In this document: piece after piece, positions 35,334 through 46,032 of the stretch | How positions within the stretch are numbered: position 1 is the first letter of the stretch | Layout of the letters: each line of letters starts with the position of its first letter | Assembly: GCA_963764675.1 (NCBI GenBank) | Contig: CAVXTQ010000010.1 | Span: forward strand, 310,001 to 374,000 | Source: Acidiferrum sp963764675 | GTDB taxonomy: Bacteria; Acidobacteriota; Terriglobia; Acidiferrales; UBA7541 | Direction of reading: 5' to 3' | Length of the DNA: 64,000 nucleotides | Made by a program: the position numbers and the translations under genes | Notes under the pieces: generated by a model | Told to the model about the DNA's origin: nothing | Databases searched by the model: none | The model's input: only the letters and a program-made list of their open reading frames with translations

Positions 35334-36380
35334 CTAGAGATTCAGGCTGCCGGAATATTTGACGCGGGCTTTGCCCGAATCGCCGCGCTCGATACGGCCG
35401 ATGCGGAAGAATTTTTCGCGGCGGCGTTTGAGGTCGGCCTCGACGAATTGCACGCGGGCCTGCGGAACGACGAGGATCATGCCGACGCCGAGATTGAAGG
35501 ACTGCAGGAGTTCGTCGGTTTCGATTTTTCCGATTTTGGCGAGATATTTGAAGATCGGTGGAACCGGCCAAGAAGCGAGATCGATCTGGGCTTGCACGCC
35601 CGAAGGCAAAACGCGCGGCAAATTGCCGGAAATTCCACCGCCCGTGATGTGAGCCAAAGCGGAAACCGAATCGCGGGCGAGGATGCTTTTCAGCGCGGGA
35701 GCGTAGCAAAGATGAGGTTTGAGGAGCTCGGCTCCGATCTTGTTGCCGATTTCGGCGACGTAGGTATCGGGCTTGAGCTTGGCCACGTCGAAGGCGAGCT
35801 TGCGCGCCAGGGAATAACCGTTGGTATGGAGGCCGGCGGAAGGCAGAGCGATGAGGGCGTCGCCGGGTTTTACTTTTTTCCCGGTCAGGACTTTACTGCG
35901 CTCGACGACGCCGACGATAAAGCCGGCCAGATCGTATTCGCCGAGCGGATAGAAGCCGGGCATTTCCGCGGTTTCGCCGCCAATCAGAGCGCAGCCGGCT
36001 TTGCGGCACGCGCGGCTCATGCCATCGACAAGCTGCTCGACAATGTTGGGGTCGAGCTTGCCCATGGCGAGATAATCGAGGAAAAAGAGAGGCTCGGCGC
36101 CTTGTACGAGAATGTCGTTTACGCAGTGATTTACGAGGTCGCCGCCCACGGTGGAATGGACGCCGGTGGCCATGGCGACTTTGAGCTTGGTGCCGACACC
36201 GTCGGCGCTCGAGACGAGCACTGGCTCTTTCCATTTTTTCGTCTCGAGGGCAAAGAGCGCACCGAAGCCGCCAATGCCGCCAAGCACGCCCGGCGTGAAA
36301 GTGCGGCTGGCGTGATGACGAATGCGCTGCTTGGCAGCGTCCGCGGCGGCGATGTCCACTCCTGCATCGGCGTATTTCAT
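35334..36380 (-). CDS. purM: Phosphoribosylformylglycinamidine cyclo-ligase (AIR synthetase)
   Basis: A 348-residue enzyme of normal length that closes the imidazole ring, using ATP to turn FGAM into AIR. The N-terminal KYADAGVDIAAADAAKQRI, the SSADGVGTKLKVA loop, the MSRACRKAGCALIGGETAEMPGFY motif and AHITGGGISGNLPRVLP are all diagnostic. ATG 36380 begins this sequence; the longer frame from 36614 is antisense-like extension. It is the last gene of the minus-strand purine block, 130 bases after lepB, and is followed by a hairpin repeat. Confidence 0.97.
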   Translation of the reverse strand: MKYADAGVDIAAADAAKQRIRHHASRTFTPGVLGGIGGFGALFALETKKWKEPVLVSSADGVGTKLKVAMATGVHSTVGGDLVNHCVNDILVQGAEPLFFLDYLAMGKLDPNIVEQLVDGMSRACRKAGCALIGGETAEMPGFYPLGEYDLAGFIVGVVERSKVLTGKKVKPGDALIALPSAGLHTNGYSLARKLAFDVAKLKPDTYVAEIGNKIGAELLKPHLCYAPALKSILARDSVSALAHITGGGISGNLPRVLPSGVQAQIDLASWPVPPIFKYLAKIGKIETDELLQSFNLGVGMILVVPQARVQFVEADLKRRREKFFRIGRIERGDSGKARVKYSGSLNL

Positions 36381-36510
36381 CGAGGACCCGTTTGATTCCG
36401 TTTCTCGCCGGGACGCACGTCGCTGCCGGCCGTTAGTCTTAAAGGAGGATACCTGATTGCCGCGAGGGTGGGTGCGGCGTTTACTCGAACTTATATTACC
36501 TGATTGAGAA

Positions 36511-37234
36511 CTAAAACAATCGAAATAATCGTCTCCAGCGCACGACACTGGGGTGCAGCACCGCGCTCGCGTAGGCGAAGAAGCGCTCGCGGATTTGGCC
36601 GGGTTCCCAAGCATCGGAGGGCACGTCGAGAGACATGTAGATCATTACGGGAGTGCCGATGATGTCGTTGCGAGGGACGCAGCCCCAGAAGCGGCTGTCG
36701 TAAGAATTGGTGCGGTTGTCACCCATCGCGAAATAGCAGTTATCAGGAATGTGATACGGAAATTTGATGTCGGTGTAGCCGGGAGGTGCCGCACCGGGAG
36801 GAGCAGGCTCGCTGACCCCGATGGTGTAAGTTTCGCGAAGCTTTTCGCCATTGATGTACACGGCACCACCGCGAAGGTCGATAGTGTCGCCGGGCAAGCC
36901 GACCACGCGCTTCACGTAGTCGGGAGTATCGGGCGCGAAGGGCGGCTTGAAGATGATCACTTGCTGGCGGTGGGGATTTCGCCACAGCGGGACATGCCAA
37001 TTGGTGAAGGGGACGCCAGCGTCGTAGCCGATGCGGCTCATGATGAGGTGATCGCCGATGAGCAGCGTGTTTTCCATTGAGCCGGACGGAATGACGCGGG
37101 CCTGGCCGATCGTGCCGTTGATGAGCATGAACGCAAGAGCGACCCAAAACCAGGCGATGATCTCGCGCTGGACGCGCTGGCCCACGGGGAGGTTTGGCTC
37201 TTTTTCGTTCTCGGCTTTGCCGTCGTTTTTCTTA

Positions 37235-37245
<11 letters not shown>
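36511..37245 (-). CDS. lepB: Signal peptidase I
   Basis: A 244-residue membrane protease. After a charged N-terminus, one helix (IIAWFWVALAFMLINGTI, residues about 29-46) anchors it. The catalytic Ser is in IPSGSMENTLLIGD (box B) and the Lys in KRVVGLPGDTIDL (box D), with MGDNRTNSYDSRFWG as box E. It cleaves Sec and Tat signal peptides in the periplasm. It starts 11 bases inside the end of purF, so it is probably translated with the purine enzymes, an odd partner. Length and motifs suggest a fully active enzyme. Confidence 0.96.
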
Positions 37246-38727
<1,482 letters not shown>

Positions 38728-38731
<4 letters not shown>

Positions 38732-41124
38732 TTCACCTTGAGTGTACGTTCGAGCGAATTGGCCCAGACGTCGCGCAGAGTTTCGATCGGGCTGTCGATA
38801 ACTGCGCGCCCCTTACATTCGATGCGGAATCCAGGGCCGCGGGTGACTTGGCCAATGGATTGCGCCGCCACACCGTATTGTCTCGCACTCTCGAGAAGAC
38901 GGGCAAGCGAGGATGGCTTGACGGAGACGATGGCGCGAGCGCCGCGTTCGTTGAAGAGAACGTCCTCGGCGGGAGCTTCCTCAGCATCGGCGTCAAGGCT
39001 CACGTTTGCGCTGAGCTGGGGCGCAGCATGCTGCGCCCCTACAAGGGAGGAGGCGAAGCAGGATTCGGCTAGGGTTACGGCCAAGCCGCCGTCGCTGATG
39101 TCGTGGGCGGATTGCACGAGGTTCTCAGCTGCGAGAGCGACTAGAAATTTGATCAGGCGATTTTCCGCGGCTAGGTCGATTGCGGGTGGTTCGCCGGCGA
39201 CGATTTGCGCGATGGTTTTGGAGTATTCGGAGGAGGAAAATTCTTGGGCGGCGTCAGAAACGGGCACGGCGTGCCGTGCCCCTACGGAAGATTGATCCGA
39301 CGGTGACGGGCCGATGCCGTCGAGGAGGACGATGGCGTCGCCTTCTTCGCGGAAGGCGACCTTGAGGACTTGGGAGGCGTCTTCGATGATGCCGAGAATG
39401 CCGATCACCGGAGTGGGGTAGATCGAGCGGCCGAGGGTCTCGTTGTAGAAGCTGACGTTGCCGCCGGTGATGGGCGTATCGAGTTCGTTGCACGCGACGG
39501 TGAGGCCGTCGATGGCTTCGCTGAATTGCCACATCACTTCGGCTTTCTCGGGGCTGCCGAAGTTGAGGCAGTTCGTGGCGGCGATCGGGCGAGCGCCGCT
39601 GCTGGCGACGTTGCGTGCGGCTTCCGCGACGGCGTGCATGGCGCCGAGGCGCGGATTCAATTGGCACCAACGGCCGTTGCCGTCGGTGGCGAGAGCGAGG
39701 GCGCGCATCGTTTTGCCGTGCGGGCCGCTGCGCTCGGATTCCTTGATGCGGATTACGGCCGCATCGCTTGCGCCGGGGCCGGCGAGCGTGTTGGTCCGGA
39801 CCATGGTGTCGTACTGCTCGGTGATCCAGCGCTTGGAGGCGATTGCGGGTGACGCGAGTAGCCGCTTGAAATTGTCGGTGAGATTTGTGCCTTCCGGCGC
39901 GAAGGCAAACCAGTCGGCGGACGTTTCTTTACGCGGAAGCGGCTGCCTGATCGGCCGCTGATAGATCGGTCCTTCTTCAGCGAGCGGATGAGCGGGAATT
40001 TCCGCGGCGACGTGGCCGTGATTCTTAACGCGCAGCAGGCCGCCGTCGGTGACTTCGCCGACGACCACAGAGTCGAGACCCCATTTCTTGAAGACACCGA
40101 GGACTTCGCGCTCGCGGCCTTTCTCAGCGACGAGCAGCATGCGCTCTTGCGATTCGCTGAGCATGATTTCGTACGGTGTCATGCCGGATTCGCGTTGCGG
40201 GACTTTCGCGAGATCGATTTCGATGCCGGTGCCGCCGCGGGAAGCCATCTCCGTGGTGGAGCAAGTCAGTCCGGCGGCGCCCATATCTTGAATCGCGACG
40301 ACAGCGCCTGTTTGCATCGCTTCGATGCAGGCTTCGAGCAGGAGCTTCTCCGTAAAAGGGTCGCCGACCTGGACGTTGGGGCGCTTTTGCTGGGACTCTT
40401 CGGTGAATTCGGCGGAGGCGAGCAGCGAGGCGCCGTGGATGCCGTCGCGGCCGGTTTTCGCGCCCACGTAGATGACGGGATTGCCGATGCCTTTCGCTTT
40501 CGCGAGGAAGATATCTTCTTTGCGCGCAATGCCGAGGGCGAGAGCGTTCACCAGCGGATTTTGCGAGTAGCACGGCTCGAAGCAGACTTCGCCGCCGACG
40601 GTGGGTACGCCGAAGCAGTTGCCGTAGTTGGCGACGCCGCGGATTACACCATCGAGGATGCGGCGGTTTTTGGCGGCGTCATCGTGTGACGTGTTCTTGC
40701 CAGGCGCTATTTCGCCGAAGCGGAGTGAATCGAGCACGGCGACGGGTCGGGCACCCATGGTGAAAATGTCGCGGAGGATACCGCCGACGCCGGTGGTCGC
40801 GCCCTGGAATGGCTCGACGTAACTCGGGTGATTGTGCGATTCGATTTTGAAGGCGGCGACGAGGCCATCACCGATGTCAACGACGCCGGCGTTTTCGCCC
40901 GGGCCTTGCACGACGAGTTTCCCGCGCGTGGGCAGGCGCTTCAGATGCACCTTGCTGGACTTGTAGGAGCAGTGCTCGCTCCACATCACGCTGAAGATGC
41001 CGAGTTCGGTGATGTTCGGGTCGCGGCCGAGGATTTTCTTGACGCGGGCGTATTCGTCGGCGGTCAGGCCGTGCTCGGCGGCGATTTCCGGCGTGATTTT
41101 GAGTTCAGTGTGTGCGGTGGCCAC
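38728..41124 (-). CDS. purL: Phosphoribosylformylglycinamidine synthase, small-type subunit PurL
   Basis: A 798-residue small-type FGAM synthetase catalytic subunit, which uses ammonia from PurQ. Signatures include FSVMWSEHCSYKSSK, FKIESHNHPSYVEPFQGATTGVGGILRD and GGNVSFYNET. The small type normally needs PurS and PurQ; purQ is present but no purS is seen. GTG 41124 is chosen because it overlaps the stop of the upstream gene (TAGTG) and matches usual N-termini; TTG 41166 is an alternative. The protein is about 55 residues longer than B. subtilis PurL, partly from two in-frame inserted palindromic repeats (VGARHAVP and VGAQHAAP) in the C-terminal half. Confidence 0.96.
39018..39039. repeat. 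Perfect palindrome inside purL (GTAGGGGC family)
   Basis: GGGGCGCAGCA and its exact complement form a 22-base perfect palindrome, followed on plus by CTAC. On the minus strand it is in frame with purL and is read VGAQHAAPQ. The core matches the intergenic element at 31444-31471. Confidence 0.85.
39262..39285. repeat. Palindrome inside purL (second copy, GTAGGGGC family)
   Basis: GGGCACGGC (39262-39270) and GCCGTGCCC (39273-39281) with a two-base spacer, followed by CTAC. In purL frame it is read VGARHAVPV. Same family as 39018 and 31444. Confidence 0.85.
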
Positions 41125-41771
41125 TAAATACGCCTTTTCCAAAACTGTCCAGGTAGCAGACTCCAATGTTCGTCAACTTGCGCCCCGAATGCTTCCCTCG
41201 GTAAGGCTGTTGCAGCGTACGGATTATGAAATACCCTTAGGTACGGGGAGAGTTCTTCTCCGTCCACTAACCAAGCGACTGCACTGATATGCCCCCTGTC
41301 TCTCTTAGGGTCGAAGTACTCAAGCAGAAATAGACCCAGGATGTCTGCGTTTGTGGGCATACCAACATGCCGGAAATCGTCTAGGACGACCAGACTCGGG
41401 AATCCCAAGTCTCTATAAGGCTTCAGCTGCTTGCTGGCGTGCTGCACGGCAGTTGCGACGCGCCTTTGGTCACGATAAGCCAAACCCGACATAACACTGT
41501 TTTGCCTCAGCGCCAATAATGCGAGACGCTCCTTCTCAAACGACTCAATCTCTACCAGCAGCTGGAGCTTACTTGGGGTCGAGACAAAAAAATCGGGTTT
41601 GGTGGCGCGAACCGGCAACACCTGTGCTAGCTCGTTTTCCTGCCAGTAGCTGCAGGCGCGTTTCTCAAGAAGCTGAGCAAAGCGTGCGAGTGCCGGTCCA
41701 TCCGGCGCAACGAACTCCCCTGTGGCGTGCACTCGCTCTGACAACTCCGTATTTCGGAGATTGCTTCTCAA
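41124..41771 (-). CDS. Unknown protein coupled between purQ and purL (possible PD-(D/E)xK fold)
   Basis: A 215-residue soluble protein I do not recognise. Its TTG start overlaps the purQ stop (TTGA) and its TAG stop overlaps the purL GTG (TAGTG), so it is set precisely into the purine operon. The middle reads QENELAQVLPVRATKPDFFVSTPSKL then LLVEIESFEKE, and later TAVQHASKQLKPY and FPSLVVLDDF: Glu, PDF, a strand ending ExE and an AxxQ helix resemble the PD-(D/E)xK nuclease fold, but the Lys of ExK is absent. Sampled G+C is lower (29-33 of 60) than flanking purL (38 of 60), hinting at separate origin. The slot is where purS often sits, yet the protein is far larger than PurS (about 80 residues). 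Confidence 0.75.
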   Translation of the reverse strand: MRSNLRNTELSERVHATGEFVAPDGPALARFAQLLEKRACSYWQENELAQVLPVRATKPDFFVSTPSKLQLLVEIESFEKERLALLALRQNSVMSGLAYRDQRRVATAVQHASKQLKPYRDLGFPSLVVLDDFRHVGMPTNADILGLFLLEYFDPKRDRGHISAVAWLVDGEELSPYLRVFHNPYAATALPREAFGAQVDEHWSLLPGQFWKRRI

Positions 41772-42505
41772 GCGGTGGCCTTTGCTGCACCGACGAGGGC
41801 TTCGACCATGGAGCGGAAAATGACGAGGCCATCGGCGGAGTCGAGGGCGGATTCGACGGCGCGTTCTGGGTGAGGCATGAGGCCGGCGACGTTGCGCTCG
41901 CGGCTGCAGATACCGGCGATGTTGTTCATCGAACCGTTGGGATTTCCTGCCGCATCGGCTTCTTCACGCGCGGCTCCTGATAGGCTGGCACCGTCCGGCG
42001 TCGTATAGCGGAAAATCACTTGGCGATTTTTCTCCAGCTCGGCGAGCGTGGCTTCGTCGACGTTGTAGTTGCCTTCGTTGTGCGCGATGGGAATCTTCAG
42101 GATTTGACCTTGCCTCGCGGCATTCGTGAACGGCGTGTCGGTCTGCTCGACGCGAATGTGCACGTGGCGGCAGATGTAGCGAAGGCCGGAATTGCGCATC
42201 ATCGCGCCGGGAAGAAGGCCGGCCTCGAGGAGAATCTGAAAGCCGTTGCAGATGCCAAGAACCATGCCGCCGCTGGCGGCGAATTTCGCGACCGGCTTCA
42301 TCACTGGGGAAAAGCGCGCGATGGCGCCGGTGCGCAGATAGTCGCCATGCGCGAAGCCGCCGGGGAGAATGATGGCGTCACTGTTCGCAAGATCTTCCGA
42401 TTGGTGCCAGATAAAATCGACGGGTCTCTGCAGGACGTTGCTTATGGCGTAAAACGCGTCGTGGTCGCAATTAGACCCGGGAAAGACGACGACTCCAAAT
42501 TTCAT
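41768..42505 (-). CDS. purQ: Phosphoribosylformylglycinamidine synthase, glutaminase subunit PurQ
   Basis: A 245-residue class I glutamine amidotransferase that feeds ammonia to PurL. The N-terminal KFGVVVFPGSNCDHDAFYAI, nucleophile Cys in VLGICNGFQILLEAGLLPGA and the His/Glu pair in LMPHPERAVES are intact. ATG 42505 is the family start; the frame to 42553 adds unrelated residues. Its stop overlaps the TTG of the next gene, coupling translation. It is somewhat longer than B. subtilis PurQ (227), through an Ala/Gly insertion near residue 180. Confidence 0.97.
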   Translation of the reverse strand: MKFGVVVFPGSNCDHDAFYAISNVLQRPVDFIWHQSEDLANSDAIILPGGFAHGDYLRTGAIARFSPVMKPVAKFAASGGMVLGICNGFQILLEAGLLPGAMMRNSGLRYICRHVHIRVEQTDTPFTNAARQGQILKIPIAHNEGNYNVDEATLAELEKNRQVIFRYTTPDGASLSGAAREEADAAGNPNGSMNNIAGICSRERNVAGLMPHPERAVESALDSADGLVIFRSMVEALVGAAKATA

Positions 42506-42600
42506 GCGGCGATGGCTCCTGGGCGTTCGGGGAAGCCCTATTTTAGCACACACAAGTTGTCGGGCTGGCCTTCCGCTGGGTTTTTAGCTCGCGGGCGCGA

Positions 42601-43023
42601 TCAAGCGGAAGCGTTGCTGGAATCCATCGAGAACGCAAGGCGGAATCCGAAATTATCTTCCACCACCATTTCGTAGCAGTTGTAGACGCGCATAGATGGA
42701 GGCTCGACGATTTTTGCGCCGCGGCCCTTGAGCTCGGCGTGGAGAGGATCGAGATCATTGACCCAAATGTAAGCGTCGAGACCAAGCTGGCCGCGTCTAT
42801 TCACATTCGGAGAAGGAGAGGTGCCGGGTGTGGCTTTGCCGAAATGGATCACGACGGAGTCACGCTCAACCATGGCAAACACGGGTGGATCGAGGAAATA
42901 ACTCAGAATCCTGAAGCCGAAGACGTCGCGGTAGTACTCGGCCGAAGCAACAACGTCGGGCACGACGAACACTGGCGAAATCATGGTCAAACGCGCTGCG
43001 GGTTTCCGTTGCGGCTCGCTCAC
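42601..43023 (-). CDS. VOC-superfamily protein
   Basis: A 140-residue vicinal-oxygen-chelate protein: MISPVFVVPDVVASAEYYRDVFGFRILSYF forms the first module, VVIHFGKA closes it, and AYIWVNDLDPLHAELKGRGAKIVEPP with YEMVVEDNFGFRLAFS forms the second. The His and Glu positions fit possible metal ligands. It lies 95 bases upstream of purQ on the same strand and may be the first gene of that transcript or a separate unit. The substrate is unknown. Confidence 0.85.
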   Translation of the reverse strand: MSEPQRKPAARLTMISPVFVVPDVVASAEYYRDVFGFRILSYFLDPPVFAMVERDSVVIHFGKATPGTSPSPNVNRRGQLGLDAYIWVNDLDPLHAELKGRGAKIVEPPSMRVYNCYEMVVEDNFGFRLAFSMDSSNASA

Positions 43024-43103
43024 TGGGGATACCTCGCAAGCGCGATCGTATCAGAGCTAGCGGGCTGACGGCGGCGAAGGTGGAGCGGAAGAACTGGCCG
43101 GGA

Positions 43104-44564
43104 CTAGCGACGGCGCGATTTCTTGCGCTTGCCGGATTTTGACTTGCGCTTCCGGGCGGGCCTTTGCGGTCGGGCAGCGGCCGCTAGCTCGCGGCGTTTT
43201 TTAGACGCCCAGCCGGGCTTGTTGACCTGGCGGCCGCGGGCGATGCCCAGTCCGTCGGCGGGCACATTGTCCGTGATGGTTGAGCCGGCGGCGATGTAAG
43301 CGCCATCGCCGAGCCGCACGGGCGCGACCAGTGCCGAGTCGCTGCCGATAAAAACGCGATTCCCGATCGTGGTAGGAAATTTATTGAAGCCGTCGTAGTT
43401 GCAGGTAATCGTTCCGGCGCCGATGTTGGATTTCGCGCCGATTTTGGCGTCACCCAGATAGGTCAAGTGGCCGGCCTTGGTGCCCTCGCCGACGGTGGTC
43501 TTTTTCAGCTCCACAAAGTTGCCGATGTGTGCGCCGGCTTTCAAGTGATTGCCTAAACGGAGCCTTGCAAAGGGGCCGATCGTCACGCGATCGTCGAGAC
43601 GGCTCTGGGTGACCACGCAATGAGGCTCGACGACCACGTCGTCGCCAAGAAGTGCGTCGGATAGCACGCTGCCGGTGCGAATCGTGCAGCGGGCTCCCAG
43701 CTTCGTCTTGCCGAGCAACTGAACGCCAGGCTCAATGACGGTGTCTTCGCCTGCGATAACTTCCGGATCGATGAGCACGGTTTCTGGCAATTGGATCGTC
43801 ACGCCTGCGTTCATCAGAGCGTTGCGCTTCCACTCGCGAAAGATGCGGTCGACTTCGGCAAGGTCGATGCGCGTGTTGCAGCCGAGGACTTCGCGCGGAT
43901 CGGGCGCAACTTGCGCCAGCACGGTTTCGCCTTTGGAGGCGAGGATGGCGATCGCGTCGGTGAGGTACACCTCGCGATGCTTGTTGTTCGGCTTCACCTG
44001 CGCGAGCGCAGGCCACAGTTTGTCGAGTGTGAAGCAGTAGATGCTGGAGTTGATTTCGTTGATCTCGCGCTGGTCGTTGGTGAGCTGAGACTCCTCGACG
44101 ATGGCGCCAACATTCGTTTCCGACTTCCGAACCACACGGCCATAGCCGCTAGGATCGCTGACCACGGCGGTGAGAATGGTCGCGGCGGCATTGCCGTTGC
44201 GGTGTGCGGCAACTAATGCGCGCAAGGTTTCGGCGCGGACGAGAGGAGCGTCACCTGGCAGGACCACAACCAGCTTGGTCCTGCCCACGGCGCGGCGAGC
44301 CACCTGCATGGCGTGTCCGGTTCCGTGTTGCGGGTGCTGCAGGACGGTCTCTGCGTCTAAGGGTTCGACGACTGCGGTGACTTGTTCCGCCTGATGCCCT
44401 ACGACGACCACAGTTTTTTTTGCGCCCAAAGGAGCGCACGCGCGCAAGACTTGCTCCACCAGCGCGCGGCCTCCCGCGCGGTGCAGCACTTTCGCGAGGC
44501 TCGACTTGAGCCGCGTACCTTTTCCGGCGGCAAGGATGACGATAGCTAGATCGTGATTTGCCAT
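43104..44564 (-). CDS. glmU: Bifunctional GlmU (GlcN-1-P acetyltransferase / GlcNAc-1-P uridylyltransferase)
   Basis: A 486-residue enzyme making UDP-GlcNAc for peptidoglycan and lipid A. The uridylyltransferase half has LAAGKGTRLKSSLAKVLH (usual Pro replaced by Ala), QHGTGHAMQVA and GDAPLV; the acetyltransferase half is a left-handed beta helix with hexapeptide repeats (LGARCTIRTGSVLSDALLG) ending NYDGFNKFPTTIGNRVFIGSDSALVAPV. Usual length is about 455; the excess is a strongly basic C-terminal tail rich in Lys/Arg/Ser. ATG 44564 starts the conserved region. It is followed by a VOC gene and the purine block; LpxC, the next step of lipid A synthesis from UDP-GlcNAc, lies 1.4 kb away. Confidence 0.97.
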   Translation of the reverse strand: MANHDLAIVILAAGKGTRLKSSLAKVLHRAGGRALVEQVLRACAPLGAKKTVVVVGHQAEQVTAVVEPLDAETVLQHPQHGTGHAMQVARRAVGRTKLVVVLPGDAPLVRAETLRALVAAHRNGNAAATILTAVVSDPSGYGRVVRKSETNVGAIVEESQLTNDQREINEINSSIYCFTLDKLWPALAQVKPNNKHREVYLTDAIAILASKGETVLAQVAPDPREVLGCNTRIDLAEVDRIFREWKRNALMNAGVTIQLPETVLIDPEVIAGEDTVIEPGVQLLGKTKLGARCTIRTGSVLSDALLGDDVVVEPHCVVTQSRLDDRVTIGPFARLRLGNHLKAGAHIGNFVELKKTTVGEGTKAGHLTYLGDAKIGAKSNIGAGTITCNYDGFNKFPTTIGNRVFIGSDSALVAPVRLGDGAYIAAGSTITDNVPADGLGIARGRQVNKPGWASKKRRELAAAARPQRPARKRKSKSGKRKKSRRR

Positions 44565-44720
44565 GGACAAACTATTCTCGCCTGCGTTTGCGTCTTTTAC
44601 AATGATTCCCCTTCCAGCACATCGTCTGTTTGTGCTCTGGACGTCATACCGGTTGTTATCTACAGTTTTTAGACCAGACGCGCTGTAACCACTCGGTAAT
44701 TTCAACGGACGGAGGGTCCC

Positions 44721-45470
44721 GTGAAAAGGTGTCCCTATTGTGCCGAGGCCATTCAGGACGATGCTCAGCAGTGCCCGTTCTGTACCACGCCACTCGCGGC
44801 TTCTCTCGCTTCTCCTGTCGCGCCTGCAGGTCAGCCGAATGCCTCTGGCGCGGCGCAGAACAGCGGCAAAGCGATCGCCAGCCTCATCTGCGGTATCTTC
44901 TTTTTCGTACTCCCGGCGTCGATTGTGGCGATTATCATGGGGCATCTCTCGCTTTCAGACATCCGACGTAGCGCGGGACGCCTGAGCGGGCGTGGGATGG
45001 CCATAACGGGCTTAGTGCTCGGCTACGCTGGGCTGTCATTCATTCCCGTTTTGATCATCGCCGCGATCGCGATACCGAATCTTCTGCGGGCAAAAATGGC
45101 TGCCAATGAGGCTTCTGCCGTCGGCTCTTTGCGGAGCTACAGCTACGCGATGGGCGCCTACGCCGCAAAATGCCCGAAGGTCGGATTCCCTCAATCGCTT
45201 GCGAATCTAGGTCCCGGGCGGGGAGATTGTGCGCGAGCTCAACTTCTGGATAATTCCCTGGGAACGGGCACTCCGGTTAAGTCGGGTTACGTTTTTCACT
45301 ATGTGGCCGGGGGGCCGGACAATCTCGGACAGACAACCAGCTTTGTCATTACCGCTGATCCGATCAACCAGGGAGCAACGGGGCTGCGCCATTTCTACGT
45401 CGATCAAACAGAAGTAATTCGCTGGAGTAATTCTGGGCCGGCGGATGCAGACAGCGCAGCATTGCAGTGA
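44721..45470 (+). CDS. Zinc-ribbon/DUF4190 membrane protein fused to a pseudopilin-like domain
   Basis: A 249-residue protein with three parts. Residues 1-25 are a zinc ribbon (CPYCAEAIQDDAQQCPFC). Residues about 50-110 are a two-helix DUF4190-type region (GKAIASLICGIFFFVLPASIVAIIMGHLSL then GMAITGLVLGYAGLSF). From about residue 112 the sequence IIAAIAIPNLLRAKMAANEASAVGSLRSY and VGFPQSLANLG match type II secretion pseudopilin cores, but there is no prepilin peptidase site (no GFTLIE). The start is GTG with CGGAGGG upstream. It would be an inner-membrane protein exposing a pilin-like head; the role is unknown. A second zinc-ribbon/DUF4190 gene follows. Confidence 0.8.
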   Translation: MKRCPYCAEAIQDDAQQCPFCTTPLAASLASPVAPAGQPNASGAAQNSGKAIASLICGIFFFVLPASIVAIIMGHLSLSDIRRSAGRLSGRGMAITGLVLGYAGLSFIPVLIIAAIAIPNLLRAKMAANEASAVGSLRSYSYAMGAYAAKCPKVGFPQSLANLGPGRGDCARAQLLDNSLGTGTPVKSGYVFHYVAGGPDNLGQTTSFVITADPINQGATGLRHFYVDQTEVIRWSNSGPADADSAALQ

Positions 45471-45516
45471 AAGGCATTTTCGACACGGTCAAGATGGGAG
45501 ACGCTCCAGGTTTGAA

Positions 45517-46032
45517 ATGAAATACTGCCCGACGTGCGGCCAGGAGGTGCAAGACGCAGCAATCCGCTGCCGTCATTGCAAGAACTGGATTGGCGCCCCG
45601 CACGCTGCTGCTTTACCCGCCGCGGAGCCGATTTCGTATCCCACCACCAGCGGGCTAGCTATTGCCAGCATGGTGCTGGGAATTCTCTGGATCTATTGGA
45701 TTGGATCTATCGTTGCCCTGATTCTTGGATACTTGGCCCTGCAAGAGATCCGGCAAAATCGGGAGCGAATCGAGGGAAAGGGCATGGCTATCGCGGGTGT
45801 CGTGCTCGGCTGGATTGGAGTTGGCACGCTTCTCCTAGTTGTCGCGTTCGGCGTGTATGTGTGGAAAAACAAGGACCAGTATGAACCCGCCGAAACTCGG
45901 CCGACGAACACATTTCTGAGTGTGCCTGAATCAATCGGCGGCGGTGGCCGGGGCCATAGTGGCGAGGCCCGTCTCGGGGCTGGAATGCGCGGAGTCGTCG
46001 GTCGCAATGGTCCAGAGCGAAGGGTCGGCTAG
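45517..46032 (+). CDS. Zinc-ribbon/DUF4190 membrane protein
   Basis: A 171-residue relative of the preceding protein: zinc ribbon (CPTCGQEVQDAAIRCRHCKNW), a short linker and a DUF4190 two-helix region (GLAIASMVLGILWIYWIGSIVALILGYLALQEIRQNRERIEGKGMAIAGVVLGWIGVGTLLLVVAF). It lacks the pilin-like part. The last 34 codons are antisense to the 3' end of lpxC, a convergent overlap of 102 bases, so this tail is probably unconstrained. ATG 45517 is chosen because it begins the zinc ribbon. Function unknown; likely an inner-membrane sensor or scaffold. Confidence 0.8.
   Translation: MKYCPTCGQEVQDAAIRCRHCKNWIGAPHAAALPAAEPISYPTTSGLAIASMVLGILWIYWIGSIVALILGYLALQEIRQNRERIEGKGMAIAGVVLGWIGVGTLLLVVAFGVYVWKNKDQYEPAETRPTNTFLSVPESIGGGGRGHSGEARLGAGMRGVVGRNGPERRVG

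Noticed and set aside
45931..46032. Frame error at the DUF4190/lpxC overlap
   Set aside because: The 102-base convergent overlap is explained by a non-conserved tail on the DUF4190 protein; lpxC reads normally to its stop.
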